Shown here: piece after piece, positions 26,474-34,587 of the stretch
How the letters are laid out: every line of letters starts with the position of its first letter
Numbering within the stretch: the stretch's first letter is position 1
Source: JAVVHH01 sp965199585
Lineage (GTDB): Bacteria > Pseudomonadota > Alphaproteobacteria > Acetobacterales > Acetobacteraceae
Direction of reading: 5' to 3'
DNA length: 64,000 nucleotides
Assembly: GCA_965199585.1 (NCBI GenBank)
Contig: CBDASI010000002.1
Coordinates: 2,232,001-2,296,000, forward strand
The notes under the pieces: model-generated
The model's database searches: none
What the model was told of the DNA's origin: nothing
The model's input: the letters and a program-made list of their open reading frames with translations, nothing else
Program-made: the position numbers and the translations under genes

Positions 26474-26575
26474 CCGTCACTGCGAGGAGCGTAGCGACGC
26501 GGCAGTCCACGGTCGGGCAAATATCGTCCGTGCCGATGGATTGCCGTGCCGCCAAGGGGCGGCTCGCAATGACGG
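26474..26575. repeat. palindromic interspersed repeat element inside the ABC operon
   Basis: About 102 bases forming a long imperfect hairpin. The outer arms CCGTCACTGCGAG (26474-26486) and CTCGCAATGACGG (26563-26575) pair with one G-T type mismatch, and inner arms GCGGCAGTCCA and TGGATTGCCG pair imperfectly. The TCATTGCGAGGAGCGTAGCGA-like core is a recognisable dispersed-repeat type of alphaproteobacterial genomes. It occupies most of the gap between the binding-protein gene (upstream in transcription) and dppB-like gene. I see no second copy in this window. Confidence 0.75.
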
Positions 26576-26617
26576 TTGGGGCGACGCCGTTACCACGAGG
26601 CACGACGGGAGGTTCGG

Positions 26618-28210
26618 CTACTTGTCCTTCCAGGTGTTGACGAAGACGTTGTTGCCGAGCGGGATCTGCACGAAGTCGTGCACCTTCTTGCTCATCGCCA
26701 CGGGGTAGGGGACTTCCATGGCGAAGATGATCGGCGCAGCGGCGGCGTAGCGCTCCTGGATCTCCTTGTATTGGGCGGCGCGCTTGACCGGGTCGAGCTC
26801 CTCCTGGCTTTGCAGGAACAACTCGTCGATGCGCTTGTCGTCCCAGCCGGAGCGGCCGTTCTGCCGGGTCGGGTAGTAGGCGAATAGCGAGGTGATCTCG
26901 CTCGGATCGTTGATGTCGTTGGTCCAGAGCGAAGCGCGCATTTGGAAATCGCCGGCGTTATAGCGGGCGAGCCGGGTCGCGGCGTCGAGCGTCTCGGGCT
27001 TGATGCGGACGCCGATCGGGGCCCAGAGCTGCTGCAGCGTGGCGAGCTTGGCGGCATCGTCGGCGCTGCCGGCCAGGACGAGGCAGGTCAGCTCGAAGCC
27101 GGTCGGAAAGCCGGCGTCGGCGAGCAGCGCCTTGGCCTTGGCCAGGTCGTAGGGGTAGAGCGGGGCCGGGCCGTAGGCCAGCGGGGTGGACATCGGCATG
27201 AAGCTGCGCTGCGGCGTGCCGGTCCCGTAGGAGACGACCTGGATCAGCGCCTGCTTGTTGGTGGCGTAGTTCAGCGCCTGGCGGACGCGTTCGTCGCCGA
27301 GCGGATTCTTGCTGCCGTCCTTCAGCGTGGGGCGGGCGTTAAGCGAGAAGTAGTTCACCTGCGCGGCCGGGAACAACACCATGTCGAGCTTGCTGTCGGC
27401 CTTGAGCTCGGCGACGCGGGCGTAGGGCACGAACTCGACCACGTCGAGCTCGCCGGCGCGGAGCTTCAGGATGCGGGTCGCGTCGTCCGGGATGATCTGG
27501 AACTTGATCGCGTCCAGATAGGGCAGCTTCTGGCCATCCGCGGCAGCGCGCCAGTAGAACTTGTTGCGCTCCATCAGCATCTCGCTGTTCCGCTTCCAGG
27601 CGCTCAGCACGAAGGGGCCGGAGCCGATCGGGTGATCGGCGAAGTTCTTGCTCTTCTCCTCGAGGTCGGCACCGGGCGCGGCCATCAGCAGTTTCTCCGG
27701 CATGATGCCGGCGTTGAACGTCGCGATCGACTGGATGATGACCGGGTCGGGATGGGCCATGTTGAGGATGACCTGGTCCGGCGCCTTGGTCTCGATCGAG
27801 CCGATGGAGCCGAGCAGGAAGCTGAACTCGCCGCCGGTCGCCTTGCTGCGGGCGCGGTCGAGCGACCATTTCACGTCGCTCAGCTCGATCGGCGAGCCGT
27901 CGGCGAACTTGATGTCGGGCCGCATGGTGAAGGTGACGGTCTTGCCGTCGTCGGAGATCTTGTAGGCGGTGGCCAGGCCGGGTTCGGTGCCGCCCTTGCC
28001 GTCCTCAGCGGGCAGCAGCAGCGTGTCGTATAGGTTGAGTGACAGCCAGATGTCGGCGTTCTGGGCGGTGTGGGTCGGGTCGAGATACTGGCTCTCGATG
28101 GCGCGGCCGAACACGAGGGTGCCGCCCCGGGTGGCGGCGCTCGCGGCGAGTGCCGAAGAAAGCATCAGGGCAGCGACGTAGGCAACCGTGCGTCCAGTCC
28201 GGATCTTCAT
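26618..28210 (-). CDS. dipeptide-type ABC transporter substrate-binding protein (family 5)
   Basis: 530-residue periplasmic binding protein (SBP_bac_5). Signal peptide VAYVAALMLSSALAASAA, then GGTLVFGRAIESQYLDPT, the usual first strand. IKFADGSPIELSDVKWSLDR and HPIGSGPFVLSAWKRN are family-wide blocks. It sits 57 bases after the gamma-glutamyltransferase gene and before the repeat element and dppBCDF-like genes. Cargo could be a peptide, a glutathione-like compound or another small organic; the cluster context with GGT favours a gamma-glutamyl compound, but that is inference. Confidence 0.93.
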   Translation of the reverse strand: MKIRTGRTVAYVAALMLSSALAASAATRGGTLVFGRAIESQYLDPTHTAQNADIWLSLNLYDTLLLPAEDGKGGTEPGLATAYKISDDGKTVTFTMRPDIKFADGSPIELSDVKWSLDRARSKATGGEFSFLLGSIGSIETKAPDQVILNMAHPDPVIIQSIATFNAGIMPEKLLMAAPGADLEEKSKNFADHPIGSGPFVLSAWKRNSEMLMERNKFYWRAAADGQKLPYLDAIKFQIIPDDATRILKLRAGELDVVEFVPYARVAELKADSKLDMVLFPAAQVNYFSLNARPTLKDGSKNPLGDERVRQALNYATNKQALIQVVSYGTGTPQRSFMPMSTPLAYGPAPLYPYDLAKAKALLADAGFPTGFELTCLVLAGSADDAAKLATLQQLWAPIGVRIKPETLDAATRLARYNAGDFQMRASLWTNDINDPSEITSLFAYYPTRQNGRSGWDDKRIDELFLQSQEELDPVKRAAQYKEIQERYAAAAPIIFAMEVPYPVAMSKKVHDFVQIPLGNNVFVNTWKDK

Positions 28211-28267
28211 CTCTCGTTCGTCCCCAATGACATTCCGCCCAGCTTACTCAAACCGCGTGCCATCGCG

Positions 28268-29923
28268 TCAAATGACGAATCTCACCCCGGCCCGGGCGAG
28301 CCCGCCGCCGATGCCGACCGGGGTTCCGTCCGCCCGCCAGCAGGCCGCGCCGGTCAGCGTGCCGTCCGGTGCGACCCGGATCGCGTTCATTCCGCCGGCA
28401 ATGCGGGGCGAGGCGACGACGTCGTGGCCCATGGCCGCCAGCGCGTCTCTCACGCCGTCCACCAAACCGGTCTCGACCTCGAGCACGTGCCCCTGGGTGA
28501 AGATCCGCGGTGCCTCGACGGCTTCCTGCAGCGACATGCCATGGTCGATCAGGTTGACAATCGCCTGCAGCGCCGACGGAAAGATGCGCAGCGCGCCGGG
28601 CAGGCCGAGCGCGAAGGCGAGCTTGCCATCGCGCAGCGCCATCATCGGCGCCATCGAGGTGAACACGCGCTTGCCGGGCGCGATGGACAGTGCGTGCCCG
28701 GGATGCGGGTCGAAGTTGGACATGTAGTTGTTGCAGATCATGCCGGTGCCGGGCACGGCGACGCGGGCGCCGAACAGGCCGTTGATGGTCTGCGTCGTGC
28801 TGACTAGCCGGCCCTCGCTGTCGGCGACGGTGACGTGCGTCGTGTCCGCGCTCTCGCCGGCGGCGATGCCGGCCGTCCATGTGCGCGCCCGGGCGAGGTC
28901 GATGTCGGCGCGACGGGCGGCGGCATAGGCGGGCGAGATCAGACGCTCGACCGGGACGTCGACGAAATCGGGGTCGCCGGTGACGGCCGCGCGGTCGGCG
29001 AAGGCGCATTTCAGCACCTCGGCCAGCAGATGGATCGACTGCACCGAGCCGAACCCCATGGCCCCGAGGTCGAACCCCTCGAGCATGCCGAGCATCTGGG
29101 CGATGTGCACGCCCGAGGAGGCCGGCGGCGGCGGGCCGAGGATCTCGAAGCCGCGATACCGCGTGCGGATGGGCTCGCGCTGCTTCGGGGCGTAGGCGGC
29201 GAGGTCCGCCTGCGTGATCAGACCGCCGGAAGCGGCCATGAAGTCGGTCAGCTCGGTGCCGAGCGGGCCGTCGTACAGCGCGGCCGGGCCGTGCTGCGCG
29301 ATGGTGCGCAGGGTCGCGGCATAGTCCGGTCGGCGCAGGCGGGTTCCGGCGGCAACCGGGCTGCCGCCGGGGAGGAACAGGGCGTTGAGGTCCGGGTCAC
29401 GCGACAGGTCGGCGGCGCAATCGCCGATGCAGGTCTCGAGATACGGCGTGACGACGAAGCCGGCCTCGGCCAGCGCGACGGCCGGGCGCAGCACGTCTTC
29501 GAGTGGCATGGTGCCGAACCGCTCCAGCGTCTGGCACCAAGCTGCCAACGCTCCCGGCACCGCGACCGCGCGCGACCCGGCGGTGTTCTCGCGGCCGACC
29601 GTCTCCTGGTAGTCCGGCAACACGTCGGAGACGGGCCGATACAGGTCCGGCGTCGCGGCCAGCGGCGCGGTGCTGAGGCCGTCCATGATGACGTGCTGCC
29701 CGTCGGCCAGGCGCAGGTGCGCGACGCCGCCGCCGAGCACGCCGACCATCATCGGCTCGACGACGGTCAGCGCGAACAGCGCGGCGATGGCGGCGTCGAC
29801 GGCGGTGCCGCCGGCGAGCAGGATCTGCGCCCCGGCGACCGACGCGAGCGGATGGTTGGTGACGACCATGCCGCGCGAGCCGGTCGCCGGGCCTTTTTCG
29901 CACGCGAAGCCGAAGCGGTTCAT
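28268..29923 (-). CDS. ggt: gamma-glutamyltransferase family Ntn-hydrolase, no signal peptide
   Basis: 551 residues with the large- and small-subunit regions of GGT in one precursor. The autocatalytic nucleophile is Thr361 in SADTTHVTVADSEG, and MAPMMALRDGKLAFALG and the Gly-rich PGTGMICNNYM region are in place. The N-terminus, MNRFGFACEKGPATG, starts at the mature fold, with no hydrophobic signal sequence, unlike secreted GGTs; the protein is predicted to be cytoplasmic. It could be a gamma-glutamyl hydrolase/transferase or one of the related acylase-type enzymes. Its ATG shares a base with the stop of the upstream dehydrogenase gene (TGATG). Confidence 0.9.
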   Translation of the reverse strand: MNRFGFACEKGPATGSRGMVVTNHPLASVAGAQILLAGGTAVDAAIAALFALTVVEPMMVGVLGGGVAHLRLADGQHVIMDGLSTAPLAATPDLYRPVSDVLPDYQETVGRENTAGSRAVAVPGALAAWCQTLERFGTMPLEDVLRPAVALAEAGFVVTPYLETCIGDCAADLSRDPDLNALFLPGGSPVAAGTRLRRPDYAATLRTIAQHGPAALYDGPLGTELTDFMAASGGLITQADLAAYAPKQREPIRTRYRGFEILGPPPPASSGVHIAQMLGMLEGFDLGAMGFGSVQSIHLLAEVLKCAFADRAAVTGDPDFVDVPVERLISPAYAAARRADIDLARARTWTAGIAAGESADTTHVTVADSEGRLVSTTQTINGLFGARVAVPGTGMICNNYMSNFDPHPGHALSIAPGKRVFTSMAPMMALRDGKLAFALGLPGALRIFPSALQAIVNLIDHGMSLQEAVEAPRIFTQGHVLEVETGLVDGVRDALAAMGHDVVASPRIAGGMNAIRVAPDGTLTGAACWRADGTPVGIGGGLARAGVRFVI

Positions 29924-30888
29924 CAGGGCACGAGGTCCCGCGGCGGGATCGGCTCGCCGCGCGCGACGCGCTCGATGTTGCCGAACATCTGCCGCACCGT
30001 CGGCTCGAACGTCTCGACCGCGTGGGCGGCGATGTGCGGCGTCAGCACCAGGCCCGGGACGCCGATCAGCTCGGATTCCGCCGGCAGCGGCTCGGTGGCG
30101 AACACGTCCATCGCCGCGGCATGGATGACGCGCTCGTTCAACGCCCAGATCAGGTCGGCCTCGACGACGACACCGCCGCGGGCGACGTTAATCAGTACGG
30201 CGCCGGGCTTCATGCGCTGCAGGGCGGCGCGGTCGATCAGCCCCTCCGTCTCCGGCGTCAGCGGGCAGTGCAGCGACACGACGTCGGACTGGGTGAGGAT
30301 CTCCTCCATTGTGGCATAGCGCGCGCCGAGGCGGGCCTCGGTCTCGGCATCGAGGCGGCGGCGCTGGTGATACAGGATCGGGCAGCCGAACCCGGCGAGC
30401 AGTTGGGCATAGGCCTGACCGATGGCGCCGAAGCCGACGATGCCGACGGTCTTGCCGGAGAGTTGCAGGCTGGGGCGGCCGAAATTGCCGCCGGTCCAGA
30501 CGCCTCCAGCCAAGGCGGCGTGCCCGTGCGCGAGATGCCGCATGCAGGCGATGGTCAGGCCGAGGGTGAATTCGGCCACCGGCAGCGCGTTGCTGCCGGT
30601 GGTGCGGGCGACCGGGACGCCCATGGCGCGCGCGGTGTCGAGGTCGAAATTGTCGACGCCCACGCCCCATTTATGCAGCAGCTTGAGCCGCTTGCCGGCC
30701 CGTAGCACGGTGCCGGGAACCGGGATCTGGCCGGAGATCGCGTAGTCGGCCTCGGCGATGATAGATTGCTGGTGCGCCTCGTCGCGCGACGTCCCCCAGG
30801 TCAGCCGCATGCCGGGCGGCACCAGCTTCTGCATGCGTTCCACCGTGACGGCTGGAATGGGGTCGAGGACGACGATCGTTTCAGTCAT
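29923..30888 (-). CDS. D-2-hydroxyacid dehydrogenase family protein
   Basis: 321 residues of the NAD-dependent D-isomer 2-hydroxyacid/phosphoglycerate dehydrogenase family. Cofactor motif TVGIVGFGAIGQAYA; catalytic Arg in NVARGGVVVEADL, Glu in MDVFATEPLP and His in LTPHIAAHAV. LLHKWGVGVDNFD is the substrate-loop block. It would interconvert a 2-oxoacid and a D-2-hydroxyacid. ATG 30888 is chosen over GTG 30894. It lies between a polyamine-type permease gene (19-base gap) and ggt (1-base overlap). Confidence 0.91.
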   Translation of the reverse strand: MTETIVVLDPIPAVTVERMQKLVPPGMRLTWGTSRDEAHQQSIIAEADYAISGQIPVPGTVLRAGKRLKLLHKWGVGVDNFDLDTARAMGVPVARTTGSNALPVAEFTLGLTIACMRHLAHGHAALAGGVWTGGNFGRPSLQLSGKTVGIVGFGAIGQAYAQLLAGFGCPILYHQRRRLDAETEARLGARYATMEEILTQSDVVSLHCPLTPETEGLIDRAALQRMKPGAVLINVARGGVVVEADLIWALNERVIHAAAMDVFATEPLPAESELIGVPGLVLTPHIAAHAVETFEPTVRQMFGNIERVARGEPIPPRDLVP

Positions 30889-30907
30889 GCACACCGTTGG
30901 GTTGGGG

Positions 30908-31681
30908 TTAGGCGCGCCCGAGCACGCGGGTCACGCCGACCAGGCGGTCGACGAGCAGCACGATCGCCAGCGTCAACACGATGAGGCTGACGGCGAGCGC
31001 CGCGAGCATCGGGTCGACGCGGCTTTCGGCATAATGGAACAGCGTCACCGGCAGGGTGGTCAACCGGGGGCCGACGAGGAAAAGGCTGATCACCGTCTCG
31101 TCGAAGCTGAGCAGGAAGGAGAGCGTCGCCGCCGCGATCGCGCCGGGGCCGGCGAGCGGCAGCGTGACCAGCAGGAACGCCTGCACCGGCCGGGCGCCGA
31201 GCGTAGCGGCGGCGGCCTCGAGGTTGGGCGGCAGGCCGGCGAAGGCGCTGGTGAGCAGGCGCACGACGAAGGGCAGCACGACCATGAGATGGCCCAGCGC
31301 CAGGCCGGGCCAGGTCGCCAGCAGGCCGAGCGGCTGCAGCACCATCAGCAGCGCCAAGCCGATCACCAGCGTCGGCAGCAGCAGCGGCAGCGCGAGCAGC
31401 CCGGCCACCCAGCCCGGCACGAGCCTGCGCGCGATGGCCAAAGCGGCCGGGAACCCGGCCAGCACCGCCACGGCGGTCACGAGCAGGGCTAGCAGCACGC
31501 TCTGCCCGGCGGCGTCGAGGATGGGGCGGCTGGCGAACAGGGCGGCATACCACCGCAGCGAGAAGCCCGGCGGCGGGAAGGTCAGATACGGGCCGGCGGA
31601 GAAGCTCAGGATGGTGACGACGGTCAGTGGCGCCAGCAAGAACACGTAGCCCAGCGTGGCCAGCAGCCGCGACACCCTCAT
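30908..31681 (-). CDS. ABC transporter permease, spermidine/putrescine (PotC) type
   Basis: 257-residue permease. First helix LATLGYVFLLAPLTVVTILS, the FSAGPYLTFPPPGFSLRWY block typical of PotC-like subunits, and the EAA loop LEAAAATLGARPVQAFLLV. FLLSFDETVISLFLVGP is a PotC-family signature. ATG 31681 overlaps the stop of the PotB-type gene (ATGA). An open frame runs further upstream across that gene but is a shadow. Confidence 0.92.
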   Translation of the reverse strand: MRVSRLLATLGYVFLLAPLTVVTILSFSAGPYLTFPPPGFSLRWYAALFASRPILDAAGQSVLLALLVTAVAVLAGFPAALAIARRLVPGWVAGLLALPLLLPTLVIGLALLMVLQPLGLLATWPGLALGHLMVVLPFVVRLLTSAFAGLPPNLEAAAATLGARPVQAFLLVTLPLAGPGAIAAATLSFLLSFDETVISLFLVGPRLTTLPVTLFHYAESRVDPMLAALAVSLIVLTLAIVLLVDRLVGVTRVLGRA

Positions 31682-32511
31682 GCCGCGATCCGGCGCGACA
31701 GCACGGCTTGCGCCAGCAGGATCAGGGCCAGCAGCACCAGCACGTAGATCGACAGCGCCGCCGCGGCCGGCCAGTCTAGCGTCTGCATCGCGGCATCGTA
31801 GATCTCGGTCGCCAGCACGAACACGCGGCCGCCCCCCATGAGCTTCGGCGTGATGAAGGCCGACACGCCGAGCAGGAAGGCCAGCAGCCAGGCGCCGATC
31901 ACCGCGGGCAGAGTCAACGGCAGGGTGACGGTCCAAAACGTCAGCAGCGGTCGCGCGCCGAGCGTGGCGGCGGCTTCCTCCAGGCGGCTGTCGAGCCGGC
32001 CGAACCCGGCGAGCAACGCCAGCACTGTGTAGGGCATCACGCTCTCGGTCAGTCCGATCTGCACGCCGGTCCAGTTGTTGATCAGCGCCAGCCGCGGCAG
32101 CCCGACCGCGGCGAACAGCCCATTGACCAGCCCGCCATCGCCCAGGATCGCCAGCCAGCCGATCACCCGCGCCGTGCCGGACACCAACAGCGGCGCCACC
32201 GCCGCAACCGCGAGCACACCGCGGAACCGGCTGCGCGAGCGAAACAGCACCAGCGCCATCGGGTATCCGAGCAGCACCGCGACCGTCGCCGCGAGCCCTG
32301 CCAGGCGCAGGCTGTCGGCGGTCATGGACCAGGTGAAGTCGTCGGCAGCGAGCTTGGCGTAGCTTCCGAGCGAGAAATCCGGCAGCAGCGCGCCGCCATC
32401 GTCCGTCCGGTTGAGGCTCATGCGCACCAGCACGGCGAACGGCCACAGGAAGCCGAGCGCCAGCAATGCCAGCGCCGGCAGGCAGAGCAGGAAGCCGGTG
32501 CGGTTCTTCAC
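31678..32511 (-). CDS. ABC transporter permease, spermidine/putrescine (PotB) type
   Basis: 277-residue permease with about six helices. LPALALLALGFLWPFAVLV is helix 1, the EAA loop is LEEAAATLGARPLLTFWTV, and FLLGVSAFITPKLMGGGRV is a strong PotB-family block. The start is set at GTG 32511 because it overlaps the TGA of the preceding ATPase gene (GTGA), matching the coupling seen across this operon; ATG 32544 upstream is in frame but lies within the ATPase gene. Confidence 0.92.
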   Translation of the reverse strand: MKNRTGFLLCLPALALLALGFLWPFAVLVRMSLNRTDDGGALLPDFSLGSYAKLAADDFTWSMTADSLRLAGLAATVAVLLGYPMALVLFRSRSRFRGVLAVAAVAPLLVSGTARVIGWLAILGDGGLVNGLFAAVGLPRLALINNWTGVQIGLTESVMPYTVLALLAGFGRLDSRLEEAAATLGARPLLTFWTVTLPLTLPAVIGAWLLAFLLGVSAFITPKLMGGGRVFVLATEIYDAAMQTLDWPAAAALSIYVLVLLALILLAQAVLSRRIAA

Positions 32512-33554
32512 GCCGGGAAACACAGCGTGTCGGCCGCGGCCCAACCGACGGTCACGGCCGCACCGGGCTGCAGTCCGCGCCAGGATTCGTGCGTCGCCGG
32601 CACGTCGACCGGCACTCGGCCGGAGGGGGTGTCGACCACCACTTGGACGACCTCGCCGGTGTAGTCGATCGCGGCGACGACTCCGCTCAACAAATTGTCG
32701 GCGGTGCCGTCCCCGCCCAGCAGCCGGATGCGATGCGGGCGGACGAAGGCGCGGACGGGGCCGCTGGTGGGGGCGGAGTCCGCGCGCACCAGTGCCGATC
32801 CGGCGCGAAGGCCCCCCGCCTCGGCCGTGCCGGTCAGGCGGGCGCTACGGCCGACGAATTCCGCCACGAACGGGGTCGCCGGGCGCTCGAACACCGTCTC
32901 TGGCGTGCCGAGTTGCGCGATGACGCCGTCATGCATCACAGCCACGAGGTCCGACATCGCCAGCGCCTCCGCCTGGTCGTGAGTCACGAACACCGCCGTC
33001 GCGCCGACCCGGCGTTGCAGCGCCCGCATCTCGATGCGCAGCTCCTCGCGCAGCTTGGCGTCCAGTGCCGAGAGCGGCTCGTCGAGCAGCAGCACGTCCG
33101 GCTCGATCGCCAGGGCGCGGGCGACGGCGACACGCTGCTGCTGACCGCCGGAGAGCTGCGCGGGCCGTTTGTCGGCATGCGCGGCCAGCCCGACCATCTC
33201 GAGCGCCGCGCCCGCCCGCCGCCGCCGCTCGCTGCCGGAGACGCCGCGCATGCGCAGGCCGAAACCGACGTTGGAGATCACCGACAGATGCGGGAACAGC
33301 GCGTAGGACTGAAACACCACGCCCATGCGCCGGCGGTAGGGCGGCAGCCCCGTCACGTCCTGCCCGTCGACCAGCACGCGGCCGCCATTCGGCCGCTCCA
33401 GCCCGGCGACCATCCGCAGCGTCGTCGTCTTGCCGCAGCCGGACGGGCCGAGCAGCGCCACCAGCCCGCCCCGCTCGACCTCGAGCGACAGGTCCCGCAC
33501 GGCGACTGAGTTGCCGAAGGAGCGGGTCAGGTGCTCGAGCCGGAGATACGACAG
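32508..33554 (-). CDS. ABC transporter ATP-binding protein, PotA type (apparent CTG start)
   Basis: 348 residues: N-terminal ATPase plus a C-terminal TOBE region. Walker A LLGPSGCGKTTTLR, Q-loop FQSYALFPHLSV, signature LSGGQQQRVAVARAL, Walker B VLLLDEPLSALD and H-loop VTHDQAEAL. Protein-like sequence begins LSYLRLEHLTRSFG, the normal N-terminus of such ATPases, but no ATG, GTG or TTG is near. The codon for the first Leu is CTG at 33554-33552, one base after the TGA of the binding-protein gene and 7 bases after GGGGGA. A TTG/GTG/ATG start would require 33815, deep inside the upstream gene. I therefore call CTG 33554. Confidence 0.9.
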   Translation of the reverse strand: MSYLRLEHLTRSFGNSVAVRDLSLEVERGGLVALLGPSGCGKTTTLRMVAGLERPNGGRVLVDGQDVTGLPPYRRRMGVVFQSYALFPHLSVISNVGFGLRMRGVSGSERRRRAGAALEMVGLAAHADKRPAQLSGGQQQRVAVARALAIEPDVLLLDEPLSALDAKLREELRIEMRALQRRVGATAVFVTHDQAEALAMSDLVAVMHDGVIAQLGTPETVFERPATPFVAEFVGRSARLTGTAEAGGLRAGSALVRADSAPTSGPVRAFVRPHRIRLLGGDGTADNLLSGVVAAIDYTGEVVQVVVDTPSGRVPVDVPATHESWRGLQPGAAVTVGWAAADTLCFPA

Positions 33555-33555
33555 C

Positions 33556-34587
33556 TCAGCGTCCCCCGGCGCTGATGACCTCGCGGCGCCAACGCTGCGT
33601 CCAGTTGTCGCGCAGCTTGACCATCTCGTTCCAGTCGACCGGGATGATCTTCGCCTTGGTCTCGGCACCGGCGCTCGTGCGCGCGGCGGCCTCTGGGCTG
33701 ACCTGCGCCTTGGTGTTGGTTGGTCCGTAGAACATCCGCTCCGTAAACGCTTTCTGCGCCGCCGGGGCCAGGGCGTAGCGCATGAAGGCCAGCCCGGCCT
33801 CGCGATGCGGCGCATCCTTGACCAGGTTGATCATGTTGAGCTGCAGCACCGTCCCTTGGGCCGGCAGCATGACGCCGATGCGGCCCTGCGAGCGGTCATG
33901 GAACAGTTGCGCCCGCGCGTTCCAACCGGTGGCGAAGGCCAGCGTGTCGTTCAGGATCTGCGTGTAACCGTCTGGCTGCGGGTCGAAGGTCTGCACGTTG
34001 GGCGCGATCTCGCGCAGCGTGGCGATGGCCGGGTCGGGCTTGTGCCAATCGCCACCGCCGGACTGCGCCAGGATGGCGGTGAGCGCGAGCGCCTGGATGT
34101 TGGGCGGCGCGGACAGGCCGATGCGGCCCTTCCATTGCGGATCCCTGAGCGCCAGCAGCGAGGTCGGCGGCGGCTGCACGGCCTTGGTGTCGTAGGCGAT
34201 GATGAAATGGTCGAACGTGACGGCTGGGCCGCAGCCGTTCTCGTCCTTGGCCTGCGGGTCCAAATCGGCCAGGTCTGGCAGCATGTCGGGCGTGATCTTC
34301 TCGATCAGCCCCTCGGCGCAGGCGATGGCGGCGGTCGTGGTGTCCATGATGACGACGTCGAGCTGCGGGCTGGTCTTCTGGGTGCGCAACTCGCCGAGCA
34401 TGGACGCCGAGGACGCGCTGCCGTGAAAGGCGGCTTGATCGGCACCGCCCTGCTGGTTGTAGGGGGCCAGCACGGCGGCGGTGTAGTTGTCCTGGAACGG
34501 GCCGTCCGAATAGGCCATGACGGTCGCCGTCTCCGCCAGCGCCGGGCTCGCGGCCAGCAGGGCCGCCGTGAGCAGGGCCGCTCTCAT
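33556..34587 (-). CDS. ABC transporter substrate-binding protein, PotD-like
   Basis: 343-residue periplasmic binding protein of the SBP_bac_8/PotD type. Signal peptide ALLTAALLAASPALA, mature start ETATVMAYSDGPFQDNY. IIAYDTKAVQPPPTSL and WKGRIGLSAPPNIQ are family blocks. Ligand residues for polyamines are not certain, so iron, opine or amino-acid-derived cargo remains possible. ATG 34587 overlaps the stop of the RraA-like gene (ATGA). The gene that follows starts next to its stop. Confidence 0.9.
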   Translation of the reverse strand: MRAALLTAALLAASPALAETATVMAYSDGPFQDNYTAAVLAPYNQQGGADQAAFHGSASSASMLGELRTQKTSPQLDVVIMDTTTAAIACAEGLIEKITPDMLPDLADLDPQAKDENGCGPAVTFDHFIIAYDTKAVQPPPTSLLALRDPQWKGRIGLSAPPNIQALALTAILAQSGGGDWHKPDPAIATLREIAPNVQTFDPQPDGYTQILNDTLAFATGWNARAQLFHDRSQGRIGVMLPAQGTVLQLNMINLVKDAPHREAGLAFMRYALAPAAQKAFTERMFYGPTNTKAQVSPEAAARTSAGAETKAKIIPVDWNEMVKLRDNWTQRWRREVISAGGR

